DNA from: Ruminococcaceae bacterium UBA7127
Lineage (GTDB): Bacteria; Bacillota; Clostridia; Oscillospirales; Acutalibacteraceae
Assembly: GCA_002493005.1 (NCBI GenBank)
Contig: DKXL01000009.1
Location: 523-14,759 of the forward strand
Length of the DNA: 14,237 bases
Reading direction: 5' to 3'
The translations under genes were made by a program, and so were the position numbers. Below the pieces are notes generated by a model. The model was given only the letters and a program-made list of their open reading frames with translations. It was not told the origin of the DNA and made no database searches. Position 1 is the first letter of the stretch; each line of letters begins with the position of its first letter. Below are positions 5,788-13,364 of this stretch, piece by piece.

Positions 5788-8335
5788 ACCAAGTCTTTCC
5801 TATTGCCGCGTCAGCCGTCAGCGGAACGCTGAGCGCAACTGCGTTTTCCATTTCTTCCTGCAATATCATTGCAACACGCATACTTTCATCCTGCGGTGCT
5901 TCAACAATAAGCTCATCGTGCACCTGCAAAATCAGTCTTGCACGCAAACCCTCCTGCTTGATTCTGTCATTAACCTTAATCATTGCAATTTTGATAATGT
6001 CAGCCGCAGTACCCTGGATAGGCATATTTCTTGCCACACGCTCGCCAAACGCTCTCATCATATGCTTGCCTGACGAAAGCTCAGGCAGATTGCGCCTTCT
6101 GCCAAACATTGTCTGAACATATCCGTCGGCACTCGCCTTTTCTACTACGTTTTTCATATATTCATCAACGCCGCTGTAATGAGCAAGATAGCTTTTTATA
6201 TACTGCGAAGCTTCTTTGTTGCTTACACCGATATCTTTGGCAAGCGAAAATGCGCCGATACCGTACACAATACCAAAGTTTACCGCCTTTGCCCTGCTTC
6301 GCATTATCGGAGTTATCATATCAAGCGGCAAATTAAACACCTGTGACGCGGTGATTGCGTGAATGTCATCGCCATGCTTAAACGCATCTATCATATTTTT
6401 GTCATCTGCAATATGCGCAAGTACTCTCAGCTCAATCTGCGAGTAGTCAGCGTCAACAAGCACCCAGCCGTCTTTAGCACAGAAAAACTTACGCATTTCT
6501 CTGCCAAGCTCCGTGCGAACGGGAATGTTCTGCAAATTCGGCTCGGTTGAGCTGATTCTTCCTGTTCGTGTTTCGGTCTGATTAAAGCTGGAATGAATCC
6601 GTCCGTCCTCTGCAATAACCTTGAGCAATCCCTCACAATAGGTTGAATTCAGCTTTGCCAGCGTTCTGTACGATAACACCATTTCAACAATCGGGTGCTC
6701 ATATCTAAGGCTCTCAAGCACCTCTGCGTTTGTACTGTAGCCGCTTTTTGTTTTCTTTTTACAGGGAAGTCCCAAATCTTCAAACAGTACCTTGCCAAGC
6801 TGTTTGGGCGAATTGATGTTAAATGTACATCCCGCGCTTTCATATATCTGATTTTCAAGGCTTTTTATCTGCTGTGACAAAGCTTTTCCGTAATCCTCAA
6901 TACCCTGTTTGTCAACGGCAAAGCCGATATTTTCCATCTTAGCAAGCACGTTGGCAAGCGGAATTTCGATGTCCGAAAGCAGTTTTTCCTGGTCGTGAGC
7001 CTTAATTTGCGCAAGCAGTTTGTCGCACAGTATGTTGTACACACCTACGGGAAGATACTTTTTGTCTTCATCATTCTCTGTGTACGGAAGTTCTATCCCA
7101 TAAGAAGCGCACAGATTTTCGTCGGAATAATCCTTTGACGACGGTTCAATCAAATAAGCCGCCAGTTCAATATCAAACACAAGTGAATTTACAGCAAAAC
7201 CGCTTTTGTCTGCATATGCAAACAGCGTTTTGCAGTTTCTTGTATATTTGTCAATGCTTTCGTCCTGCAAAATTCGGTCAAACAGCTCTTTGCTTTTGCT
7301 CAGACAAACCTTATCGCCACATAGGACAGAAAACTCTTTTAATTTGTTATTGGAAATATCAAAGGCAAAATAAACCCTTTTCAGCTTTTTAATATTCTCA
7401 AAAAGAATATTGTTCTCAACATCTTTATCGATTACAAAAGGGTTTGATTCGGCTTTCTTATTCGGAGTTTTTGCAACTTCATTAAGATTATATTTTTCAA
7501 TTAATGAGAACAATTCCAACTTAGCCATATATCTTGAGCAGGCATCCGCGTCCTGCATATCGACAACATAGCTTTTTATATCAGTATCAATCGGCGCAGT
7601 ACAGCATATTTCGCCCAGCATACGGCTCATAATTGCATTATCCTTAGAATTTATCAGTTTATTTCGTATGCCGTCCTTTATGTCAAGTTCATCTATGTGC
7701 TCATAAATATACTCAACGGTATGATACTTCTGAATAAGGTCGCCTGCACCCTTGGGTCCGATTCCTGCAACACCGGGAATGTTGTCCGAAGCATCACCCT
7801 GAATTGCCTTAATTTCAATGAGTTCAGGCGGAGTTACACCGTAGTCCTCCATAATTTTTTGCGGAGTGTAAATAATGTCCTGCTTGTTAGTACACAGATG
7901 AACGCTTGTTTTTTCTGATACAAGCTGCAAACTGTCGCGATCGCCCGTTGCCACAACGCACTCATCTCCGCTTGCTTCACAGGATTTTGCAAGCGTACCC
8001 AAAATATCGTCAGCCTCATACCCTTCACAGGTCACAATCTTATATCCCAACAAAGTCAGAAGCTCTTTGAGCGGTGCCATCTGTGACGCAAGTTCATCAG
8101 GCATACCCTTGCGGGTTGCCTTATATCCCGAATACGCCTTGTGCCTGAAGGTTTTTGTTTTTAGGTCGAACGCAATAGCTACAGCATCAGGATTTTCTTC
8201 ATTTTTTATCTTGTAAAGCATTGTCAAAAAACCGTAAATAGCGTTCGTAAACTGGCCGTCCTTTGTAGTGAGCGGTCTTATTCCGTAAAACGCACGGTTT
8301 ACAATACTGTTTCCGTCAACAACAAGTAATCTCAT
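5771..8335 (-). CDS. polA: DNA polymerase I, with degenerate 3'-5' exonuclease domain
   Basis: PolA fills gaps in repair and removes RNA primers of Okazaki fragments. The 854 residues split into a 5' nuclease (about 1-290; acidic residues in VDGN, GYEADD 105-110, GDRDS 131-135, GDASDNIPG 180-188), a proofreading-like domain (about 310-450) and a polymerase domain (about 455-854). Polymerase motifs are intact: QTETRTGRISS with NLQNIP, motif A VDADYSQIE (D630), motif B RSRAKAVNFGIVYG (K683, F687) and motif C QVHDEL (H806, D807). The proofreading site is not: the expected DxE reads FAFDIS (D326, S328), and the late Tyr-Asp motif is not recognisable. Loss of proofreading is therefore likely, as in Bacillus and Thermus enzymes. 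The start ATG overlaps the alr stop as ATGA. Confidence 0.97.
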   Translation of the reverse strand: MRLLVVDGNSIVNRAFYGIRPLTTKDGQFTNAIYGFLTMLYKIKNEENPDAVAIAFDLKTKTFRHKAYSGYKATRKGMPDELASQMAPLKELLTLLGYKIVTCEGYEADDILGTLAKSCEASGDECVVATGDRDSLQLVSEKTSVHLCTNKQDIIYTPQKIMEDYGVTPPELIEIKAIQGDASDNIPGVAGIGPKGAGDLIQKYHTVEYIYEHIDELDIKDGIRNKLINSKDNAIMSRMLGEICCTAPIDTDIKSYVVDMQDADACSRYMAKLELFSLIEKYNLNEVAKTPNKKAESNPFVIDKDVENNILFENIKKLKRVYFAFDISNNKLKEFSVLCGDKVCLSKSKELFDRILQDESIDKYTRNCKTLFAYADKSGFAVNSLVFDIELAAYLIEPSSKDYSDENLCASYGIELPYTENDEDKKYLPVGVYNILCDKLLAQIKAHDQEKLLSDIEIPLANVLAKMENIGFAVDKQGIEDYGKALSQQIKSLENQIYESAGCTFNINSPKQLGKVLFEDLGLPCKKKTKSGYSTNAEVLESLRYEHPIVEMVLSYRTLAKLNSTYCEGLLKVIAEDGRIHSSFNQTETRTGRISSTEPNLQNIPVRTELGREMRKFFCAKDGWVLVDADYSQIELRVLAHIADDKNMIDAFKHGDDIHAITASQVFNLPLDMITPIMRSRAKAVNFGIVYGIGAFSLAKDIGVSNKEASQYIKSYLAHYSGVDEYMKNVVEKASADGYVQTMFGRRRNLPELSSGKHMMRAFGERVARNMPIQGTAADIIKIAMIKVNDRIKQEGLRARLILQVHDELIVEAPQDESMRVAMILQEEMENAVALSVPLTADAAIGKTWYDAKG

Positions 8336-9510
8336 AGCTTATACATCACTTCCGTAATAACTCCGTTTTTGTAGTAAATTCGCGGAACTCGCTTGCCGAC
8401 AAGGCAAACTACCTCATAGTTTATTGTACCCGTATTCTGTGCAATGGTATCGGCGGTGGGTTCGCCGTTTTTGCCGCTGCCAAACACAATAACCTCGTCA
8501 CCTATGCTAACATCATCAATACCTGTAACATCAAGCATAGTTTGATCCATACATATTCTACCCACAATTTTTGCTTTCTTTCCGTTTACTATCATATATC
8601 CGTTTTCGGCGTTCTGACGTATGTAACCATCTGCATAACCGATTGGAACAGTGGCGATTTTCATATCTCTGTCGGCAGTAAATGTTCTGCCGTAAGATAT
8701 CGCCGCGCCTACCTTTAATTCTTTTACATATGCTACTGTAGTTTTAAGAGTCATTGCAGGGATAAGGTCAAACCTACCTGCAAGCTTTGGCGACGGAGCA
8801 AGGCCGTACAAAATTATACCGGCGCGCACCAAATCACAATATGTATCAGGATAATCCTCTATTGCACCGCTGTTTGAGCAGTGCACATAGTTAATCTTAA
8901 GTCCTGCATCTTCAAGCGCATTTTTGACATACATAAAATTATCATACTGTTTTTTGGTAAACTCTATGCCCTCTTTTCCTTCATCAGACACACAAAAGTG
9001 CGTAAACAGTCCCTCTATTTCAAGTTTTTTCATATTAGCAACTGTTTTTATTTCTTCAATAGAATAATTATCTCTTGGAAACTCCTGGCACATAAACCCA
9101 ATACGGCTCATACCGGTGTCAGTTTTTATATGGATTTTGCAAGTACAATTTTGCTTTACACATTCCTGTGACAAAGCCTTTGCATAGTCAAGGCAAAATA
9201 CAGCCTGAGAAATATTATATTTCGAAAGCCTTGCCGCCTCGGTTGCAGGGGTATATCCCAAAATCACCATCGGCAAATCACAGCCTGAATTGCGAATTTC
9301 TATTCCCTCGTCAATATTTGACACCGCAAAAAAGTCTGCACCAAGCTCAGCATAAACATTTGCAAGCTCAGCGGCACCATGACCGTAACCGTCAGCTTTG
9401 ATAACGCAACATATTTTTGATTTGTCGCCCACTCTGCGTTTTATTTCGTTAAAATTATGAGTAATAGCATCAAGCGAAATTTCAGCCCAAGTTCTTTTTA
9501 CAAAATCCAT
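8332..9510 (-). CDS. alr: Alanine racemase (PLP-dependent)
   Basis: Alr interconverts L- and D-alanine, supplying D-alanine for peptidoglycan. It is a cytoplasmic fold-type III PLP enzyme. The cofactor lysine is K38 in VIKADGYGHGA and the second catalytic base is Y273 in ISYGRTF. Further family landmarks are KTDTGMSRIGF, HCSNSGA, VRAGIILYGL, VPIGYADGY and GRICMDQTMLDVT. The 392 residues are the normal length. The ATG at 9510 is preceded by GGAGA at 7 bases and, further up, by a TTGATT-17-TATAAT promoter. Its TGA overlaps the polA ATG by four bases (ATGA), so alr leads an operon with polA, the phosphatase and rimI. It is transcribed away from putP. Confidence 0.97.
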   Translation of the reverse strand: MDFVKRTWAEISLDAITHNFNEIKRRVGDKSKICCVIKADGYGHGAAELANVYAELGADFFAVSNIDEGIEIRNSGCDLPMVILGYTPATEAARLSKYNISQAVFCLDYAKALSQECVKQNCTCKIHIKTDTGMSRIGFMCQEFPRDNYSIEEIKTVANMKKLEIEGLFTHFCVSDEGKEGIEFTKKQYDNFMYVKNALEDAGLKINYVHCSNSGAIEDYPDTYCDLVRAGIILYGLAPSPKLAGRFDLIPAMTLKTTVAYVKELKVGAAISYGRTFTADRDMKIATVPIGYADGYIRQNAENGYMIVNGKKAKIVGRICMDQTMLDVTGIDDVSIGDEVIVFGSGKNGEPTADTIAQNTGTINYEVVCLVGKRVPRIYYKNGVITEVMYKL

Positions 9511-9568
9511 CGAAACATCTCCGTAAAACCAAATAATTTCTCTGTTTACAATTCAGATTTTCTTTTTA

Positions 9569-9597
9569 ATTATACTATTTTTAGCTCTTCAAATCAA
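9569..9597 (-). promoter_or_regulatory. Promoter of the alr-polA-phosphatase-rimI operon
   Basis: Minus-strand TTGATT (9592-9597) and a perfect TATAAT (9569-9574) are 17 bases apart. The leader to the alr ATG is about 50 bases, with no clear hairpin. This is the only strong minus-strand promoter seen ahead of the four overlapping genes. Confidence 0.75.
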
Positions 9598-9655
9598 TAC
9601 AAAACGAATTTTAAGTTAAATCATTTACATTATTTTACAAGTTATCTGTATTTAC

Positions 9656-9684
9656 TTGATTTTTCCACTTGAATTTGGTAATAT
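9656..9684 (+). promoter_or_regulatory. Promoter of putP
   Basis: TTGATT (9656-9661) and TAATAT (9679-9684) are 17 bases apart, and a TGG directly before the -10 gives an extended -10. It diverges from the alr promoter with about 60 bases between the two -35 boxes. The 9598-9655 stretch between them is AT-rich and shows no clear palindrome. Confidence 0.6.
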
Positions 9685-9729
9685 AGTAAAGTGTTAAAAT
9701 ACAAATTATGATATACAGGAGGGCAAAAA

Positions 9730-11301
9730 ATGACAAATACCAATAATATTATTGTTCTGTGTGCTTTTGCCGCATATATGGTGCTGATGATTGTTATCGG
9801 CTTTATATATTCAAAAGGCACTAAGAATAACGAGGATTACTTCCTCGGAGGGCGTAATCTTGGCGGCTGGACAGCTGCGCTGTCTGCACAGGCTTCCGAT
9901 ATGAGCGGTTGGCTACTGATGGGACTTCCGGGTGCAGTTTACATTGCGGGCACAGGCGAAGTCTGGATTGCAATCGGTCTTTTGATAGGTACTATACTCA
10001 ACTGGTACATTGTTTCAGCAAGATTAAGAAAGTACACTATTGTTGCAGGTAATTCACTGACAATTCCGTCTTTCTTCCAAAACCGCTATCGTGACAACAA
10101 AGGCATCATCAAGATAGTTTCAGCTTCTATCATTGCTGTTTTCTTTGCAGTATATACAGCCTCAGCGTTCAGCTCAGGCGCAAAGCTGTTTGCAACACTG
10201 TTTGCAAGAGATCCGAAAAGCAGTGAGCTTGACACTACTGTTTATATTATCGGACTTTGCATTTCAGCGGTAGTAATTCTTATTTACACATTCATGGGCG
10301 GCTTTAAGGCTGTGTGCACAACAGACTTTATTCAAGGTATGCTTATGCTGGTTGCAATTTTGGCTGTGCCGATTATTGCCTTTGCAATTTTGCAGTCAGG
10401 CGAGGGATTTAACAACGCACTTCTTGCTAAAGGCGTTGAAAATCCTGACAATTTCCTCAATTTCTTCAAAAATGATGACGGTTCGCCTGTTCCGGCAGTG
10501 TCAATTATTTCTAACCTTGCATGGGGCTTGGGCTACTTTGGTATGCCACACATTCTCATTAGATTTATGGCTGTCAAGAGCCACAATGAAATCAAGAAGG
10601 CAAGAAGAGTTGCCATAACATGGGTTGTAATTTCACTTGCCGCATCCTGCTTCATAGGTCTTATTGCAAGAGGTTTTCTCAGCGTTCAGTTGAGCGCAGG
10701 TGCAAAAGAAACTGTGTTTATCAGAACTATTCAGCAGATATTCTCAGGAAACGGCATTTTAATTTTCATCGGCGGTATCTTCCTTTGCGGAATTTTGGCT
10801 GCAATTATGTCAACAGCTGACAGCCAGCTTCTTGTTACAGCGTCAGCTGTTTCAGAAGATATGTACAAAGGTGTTATCAAAAAGGATGCAAGTGAAAAAA
10901 GCTCACTGTTAGTCGGCAAGGTTGCAGTAGTAGTTGTTGCAATAATTGCATTTGTAATTGCTTTAAACCCGGAGTCAAGCATTATGGACCTTGTGTCTGA
11001 TGCATGGGCAGGCTTCGGCTCGGCATTTGGTCCGGTAGTACTGCTTGCATTATTCTGGAAGCGCTCAACACTTGCCGGAGCAATCAGCGGTATGACCGTA
11101 GGCGCACTGACAGTTATTGTCTGGGACTACATTCCTCTTGTCAACGGATCAACACTGTACAGTGCAACGGGTCTTTATTCACTTGTTCTCGGCTTCTTCC
11201 TTGCACTTGCGGTAAATGTAGCAGTTTCACTGCTCACACAAAAACCTTCAAAGGAAATTCTTGACGAATTCGATTCAATCAAAAGCGTTGACATTGCATA
11301 A
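9730..11301 (+). CDS. putP: Sodium/proline symporter PutP
   Basis: This is a sodium:solute symporter family protein that takes up L-proline with Na+ through the cytoplasmic membrane, for nutrition or osmoprotection. The 523 residues fit the family, which has 13 membrane spans in known members. SAQASDMSGWLLMGLPGAV is the hallmark of the proline branch, with D57 and S59 matching the Na+-site Asp and Ser of E. coli PutP. The helix GILAAIMSTADSQLLV holds the Ser-Thr pair of the second Na+-site segment. The ATG is preceded by AGGAGGG at 6 bases. It is a single-gene unit: promoter upstream, strong terminator 29 bases after the stop. Another substrate such as a different amino or organic acid is possible, but the SDMSGWLLMG motif favours proline. 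Confidence 0.93.
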   Translation: MTNTNNIIVLCAFAAYMVLMIVIGFIYSKGTKNNEDYFLGGRNLGGWTAALSAQASDMSGWLLMGLPGAVYIAGTGEVWIAIGLLIGTILNWYIVSARLRKYTIVAGNSLTIPSFFQNRYRDNKGIIKIVSASIIAVFFAVYTASAFSSGAKLFATLFARDPKSSELDTTVYIIGLCISAVVILIYTFMGGFKAVCTTDFIQGMLMLVAILAVPIIAFAILQSGEGFNNALLAKGVENPDNFLNFFKNDDGSPVPAVSIISNLAWGLGYFGMPHILIRFMAVKSHNEIKKARRVAITWVVISLAASCFIGLIARGFLSVQLSAGAKETVFIRTIQQIFSGNGILIFIGGIFLCGILAAIMSTADSQLLVTASAVSEDMYKGVIKKDASEKSSLLVGKVAVVVVAIIAFVIALNPESSIMDLVSDAWAGFGSAFGPVVLLALFWKRSTLAGAISGMTVGALTVIVWDYIPLVNGSTLYSATGLYSLVLGFFLALAVNVAVSLLTQKPSKEILDEFDSIKSVDIA

Positions 11302-11329
11302 TATTCAGTAAGCTTAAACAAATACTCAG

Positions 11330-11362
11330 TCAGACAGTCCAATGCGGCTGTCTGATTTTTTT
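11330..11362 (+). terminator. Intrinsic terminator of putP
   Basis: TCAGACAG (11330-11337) and CTGTCTGA (11348-11355) form an 8-bp perfect stem with a 10-base loop, followed immediately by seven T residues (11356-11362). This is a textbook rho-independent terminator. Confidence 0.93.
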
Positions 11363-11382
11363 GCTGACTAATAATTATATTC

Positions 11383-11411
11383 TTGAATTTTAATGATAAG
11401 CAGTGTACAAT
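11383..11411 (+). promoter_or_regulatory. Promoter of the membrane protein-lipoprotein pair
   Basis: TTGAAT (11383-11388) and TACAAT (11406-11411) are 17 bases apart, placing the transcript start near 11418 and giving a leader of about 100 bases. It directly follows the putP terminator, which supports an independent transcription unit. Confidence 0.65.
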
Positions 11412-11478
11412 GGAAGTGTAAACTACCAAATATTCTCTGATTGGCAGAGATTGCAAAAACTCATTTAGATTACACTGC
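11400..11478 (+). other. Nested inverted repeats in the leader of the unknown membrane protein
   Basis: GCAGTGTA (11400-11407) is repeated in inverted form as TACACTGC (11471-11478). AGTGTAA (11415-11421) can also pair with TTACACT (11470-11476). Inside lies a 6-bp hairpin, TCTCTG (11434-11439) with CAGAGA (11445-11450). The outer left arm overlaps the -10 box, so only the alternative 7-bp pairing would exist in the transcript. Confidence 0.45.
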
Positions 11479-11519
11479 ATTATTTGACTTTTTCTACAAT
11501 CCAATGGAGGGTGAATCAT

Positions 11520-11936
11520 ATGAAGACTTTAAACAATAAATCTTTGATTTTGGTATGGATTCCCGGTCTGTTTATGATTTTGTCTATGTTGTTAGCAGAT
11601 GACCACAGTGAATCGGCAAGAGGGTATTTAAGTGCTTTTGCTTTTATCGGCGGTTTTCACTGTCTGATTCCTGTATCATTTTTTGTTGGCTTTCTTTCTC
11701 AAAATAACAAAACTACTTTGATTGCAGGAGCGGTAATGTTTGTTTTCACTTTTGGCCTTTATTACCTTAGAATGTATGAATATGTTATTTGTATGTTTAA
11801 GGGGTCGCTTATTAGTACCGAATATTATTATTTAATAATATTGCCATTAAAATATTTTTTAATTTCCCTTATCCTGTTCTTTTTAGGGCTTTCTATCAGA
11901 ATTTTTATTAACCACAATAAGAATTTACCTGAATAA
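11520..11936 (+). CDS. Unknown small integral membrane protein, four predicted spans
   Basis: This 138-residue hydrophobic protein is not assigned to any family I recognise. Likely membrane segments are at about 8-25, 37-60, 66-84 and 104-130, with a short acidic loop DDHSES (27-32) between the first two and a polar tail NHNKNLPE. No catalytic or metal motif stands out. The start is the ATG at 11520, which follows GGAGG at 9 bases; an in-frame TTG twelve codons earlier was not chosen, as it precedes the ribosome binding site. The lipoprotein gene begins 31 bases after its stop, with no promoter between, so the two are probably one operon. Base composition is more AT-rich than alr, polA or putP, consistent with an accessory gene. 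Confidence 0.75.
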   Translation: MKTLNNKSLILVWIPGLFMILSMLLADDHSESARGYLSAFAFIGGFHCLIPVSFFVGFLSQNNKTTLIAGAVMFVFTFGLYYLRMYEYVICMFKGSLISTEYYYLIILPLKYFLISLILFFLGLSIRIFINHNKNLPE

Positions 11937-11967
11937 TTTTTGCTTTAATCAAGAGGTGATTTACATA

Positions 11968-13083
11968 ATGAAGACCAAATTCATTTCTTTAGTAACAGCA
12001 GTTGGTTTAATGGTAACTGCAAGCGGTTGTTCTTTCCATTTTGCAATTAATGACACATCACACAATCAGGATACTACAGTGACATCCGAGCACAGCAAAA
12101 GTGCGCCTACCGAGCAATCAACCACTGCTCCTTTAAATATCAATACAGATAAAATCGAAGTAACAGAGCCTAATTTAGAATTCGGACAATCCGAGATTAA
12201 TCTTTTGCAGTCATATGGACTTGACGAGAGTTATTTGCGTAAGCAGTATACATTTGATAAAAATAATCTTAAAAGTCCTGACAATAAGGCGTATATTCTT
12301 GACAGAATGTGTAATTCTACTGATTATTTCACTACATTACAAGCTACATACACAAAAAAGGAGCATCAAAAAATAAATTTGACTTCTTATGCAATCGACC
12401 GCAGAATTAAAAAAGCAAAAGAACTGTGTTATACGGTATCTGAAGTTGATAATGAGTGTGTTCCGGCAGCTTATGTCTGTGTGGATGGAGATTATCACCT
12501 TAAAATGCTCTTTGATGGAGAAATAAAGGATAAAAACACATTTAAATATGAGCCTCCTCTTGCTAACAATTACAAAGTAATTAACAAAACTACTAAGCTT
12601 ATTCAACAGCCTTTTTCAGATAAACTGGAGGCGGTTACAAAAAAACCACAAGCTAATAGTTTTAATAACAACGATGAGAATATTGGAAAATATGTTGATG
12701 TAACGAAAAATATATTTATTGCTAACGGTTATCCCGAGCCATATTTTCGTCGTTTTGATGATATTTGTCTTATATATTCACAGGAGCATTATAATCCCCA
12801 AAGTTTTGCAATGGATGTAATGATTGATTTTTCAAATTGGAAAATCGATTCTGTTGACACAAATAATAGTGGTAACGAAATCATCTCCATTTCAGGTAAA
12901 TACCACGATCGGTACATAAATGTTGATAATACTTTTAAGTTGCAGATAGAAAAACAAACCGGCGTTATAGTATCAGAACAAATATTTAACTCTTCAGGTA
13001 ACATAATTGAAGAGTACAATACTCTTAATATTATAGTTGACGGAGAAATTGAAAGCGATATATTTGATAGTATTAATCCATAA
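11968..13083 (+). CDS. Putative secreted lipoprotein of unknown function
   Basis: The 371-residue product starts with a lipoprotein signal peptide: MKTKF, a hydrophobic core to M15, and the lipobox VTASGC with C21 as the expected lipidated residue, so it should be anchored on the outer face of the membrane. A Ser/Thr-rich tether follows at about 28-60. The remainder is a soluble domain rich in charged and aromatic residues that I cannot assign to a family. The C-terminal third (ISISGKYHDRYINVDNTFKLQIEKQTGVI and on) reads like repeated beta strands. The ATG at 11968 has an excellent AGAGGTGAT ribosome binding site; a GTG four codons earlier lies within that site. It follows the membrane protein by 31 bases. 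A hairpin about 18 bases after the stop may end the unit. Confidence 0.8.
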   Translation: MKTKFISLVTAVGLMVTASGCSFHFAINDTSHNQDTTVTSEHSKSAPTEQSTTAPLNINTDKIEVTEPNLEFGQSEINLLQSYGLDESYLRKQYTFDKNNLKSPDNKAYILDRMCNSTDYFTTLQATYTKKEHQKINLTSYAIDRRIKKAKELCYTVSEVDNECVPAAYVCVDGDYHLKMLFDGEIKDKNTFKYEPPLANNYKVINKTTKLIQQPFSDKLEAVTKKPQANSFNNNDENIGKYVDVTKNIFIANGYPEPYFRRFDDICLIYSQEHYNPQSFAMDVMIDFSNWKIDSVDTNNSGNEIISISGKYHDRYINVDNTFKLQIEKQTGVIVSEQIFNSSGNIIEEYNTLNIIVDGEIESDIFDSINP

Positions 13084-13101
13084 CGGTGAATTGCAGGATT
13101 C

Positions 13102-13120
13102 AAAATGCACTTTGCATTTT
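13102..13120 (+). terminator. Weak terminator-like hairpin after the lipoprotein gene
   Basis: AAAATGC (13102-13108) and GCATTTT (13114-13120) form a 7-bp stem with a 5-base loop. The stem is AT-rich and the following ATATACTT is a poor U-tract, so termination would be inefficient. It lies 9 bases before the tRNA-Leu-like sequence, much as another hairpin precedes the real tRNA-Leu. Confidence 0.4.
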
Positions 13121-13128
13121 ATATACTT

Positions 13129-13294
13129 GCGAGCGCGGTGGAATTGGTAGCATGGTGACCACTGACGATGGCAGATGAATGGAGCAAATGCGCCGTTTAT
13201 AACAAGGAACATACGGAAGTGCCTTTAGGCACGACGCAAGGCGATTGTATTTTGTACGGGAAACGCGATAGATTTAGCTCACGCTGCCTTGGTG
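13129..13294 (+). ncRNA. Candidate structured RNA with a tRNA-Leu-like 5' end
   Basis: This stretch has no credible ORF, is GC-richer than its flanks, and supports nested pairings. They are: CGGTGG (13136-13141) with CCACTG (13159-13164); GGCAG (13170-13174) with CTGCC (13284-13288); GAGCAAAT (13182-13189) with ATTTAGCTC (13272-13280, one bulged A); GCG (13190-13192) with CGC (13264-13266); CCGT (13193-13196) with ACGG (13213-13216); and the tetraloop hairpin GTGCC-TTTA-GGCAC (13219-13232). The first 22 bases match the 5' end of tRNA-Leu at 14212 in 17 positions, but no anticodon arm, T-arm or matching acceptor strand follows, so it is not a tRNA. I do not recognise the family. It may be a free RNA or a leader of the flavoprotein gene, whose start is 71 bases beyond. 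The 3' end is uncertain and pairings were found by eye. Confidence 0.45.
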
Positions 13295-13364
13295 AAAAAC
13301 AAACAAATCATTTAGCTCGAAATAATTTCTAACTTTTACTTTATTATTAATTTATGGTGGTTTT
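13295..13364 (+). other. AT-rich gap before the flavoprotein gene
   Basis: The 70 bases between the candidate RNA and the next start codon are A/T-rich and carry a second copy of ATTTAGCTC (13310-13318; first copy 13272-13280). No convincing promoter was found for the flavoprotein gene. Its ribosome binding site GGTGG lies at 13356-13360. Confidence 0.5.

Noticed and set aside
9511..9729. Riboswitch or operator in the alr-putP divergent region
   Set aside because: Only the two promoters could be supported; the leaders are short and AT-rich, without stable stems or inverted repeats.
11175..11519. Minus-strand ORF over the putP end and terminator
   Set aside because: It is antisense to putP and would cross the putP terminator and the next promoter; no ribosome binding site was seen.
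13129..13200. Complete tRNA-Leu gene at the tRNA-like sequence
   Set aside because: Only the first about 22 bases resemble a tRNA. No 5-bp anticodon arm, no GTTCRA-type T-arm and no acceptor strand complementary to GCGAGCG follow at tRNA distance.
12994..13212. Minus-strand ORF across the lipoprotein end and the candidate RNA
   Set aside because: It overlaps the lipoprotein coding end and the structured region, has no promoter or ribosome binding site, and shows no protein-like pattern.
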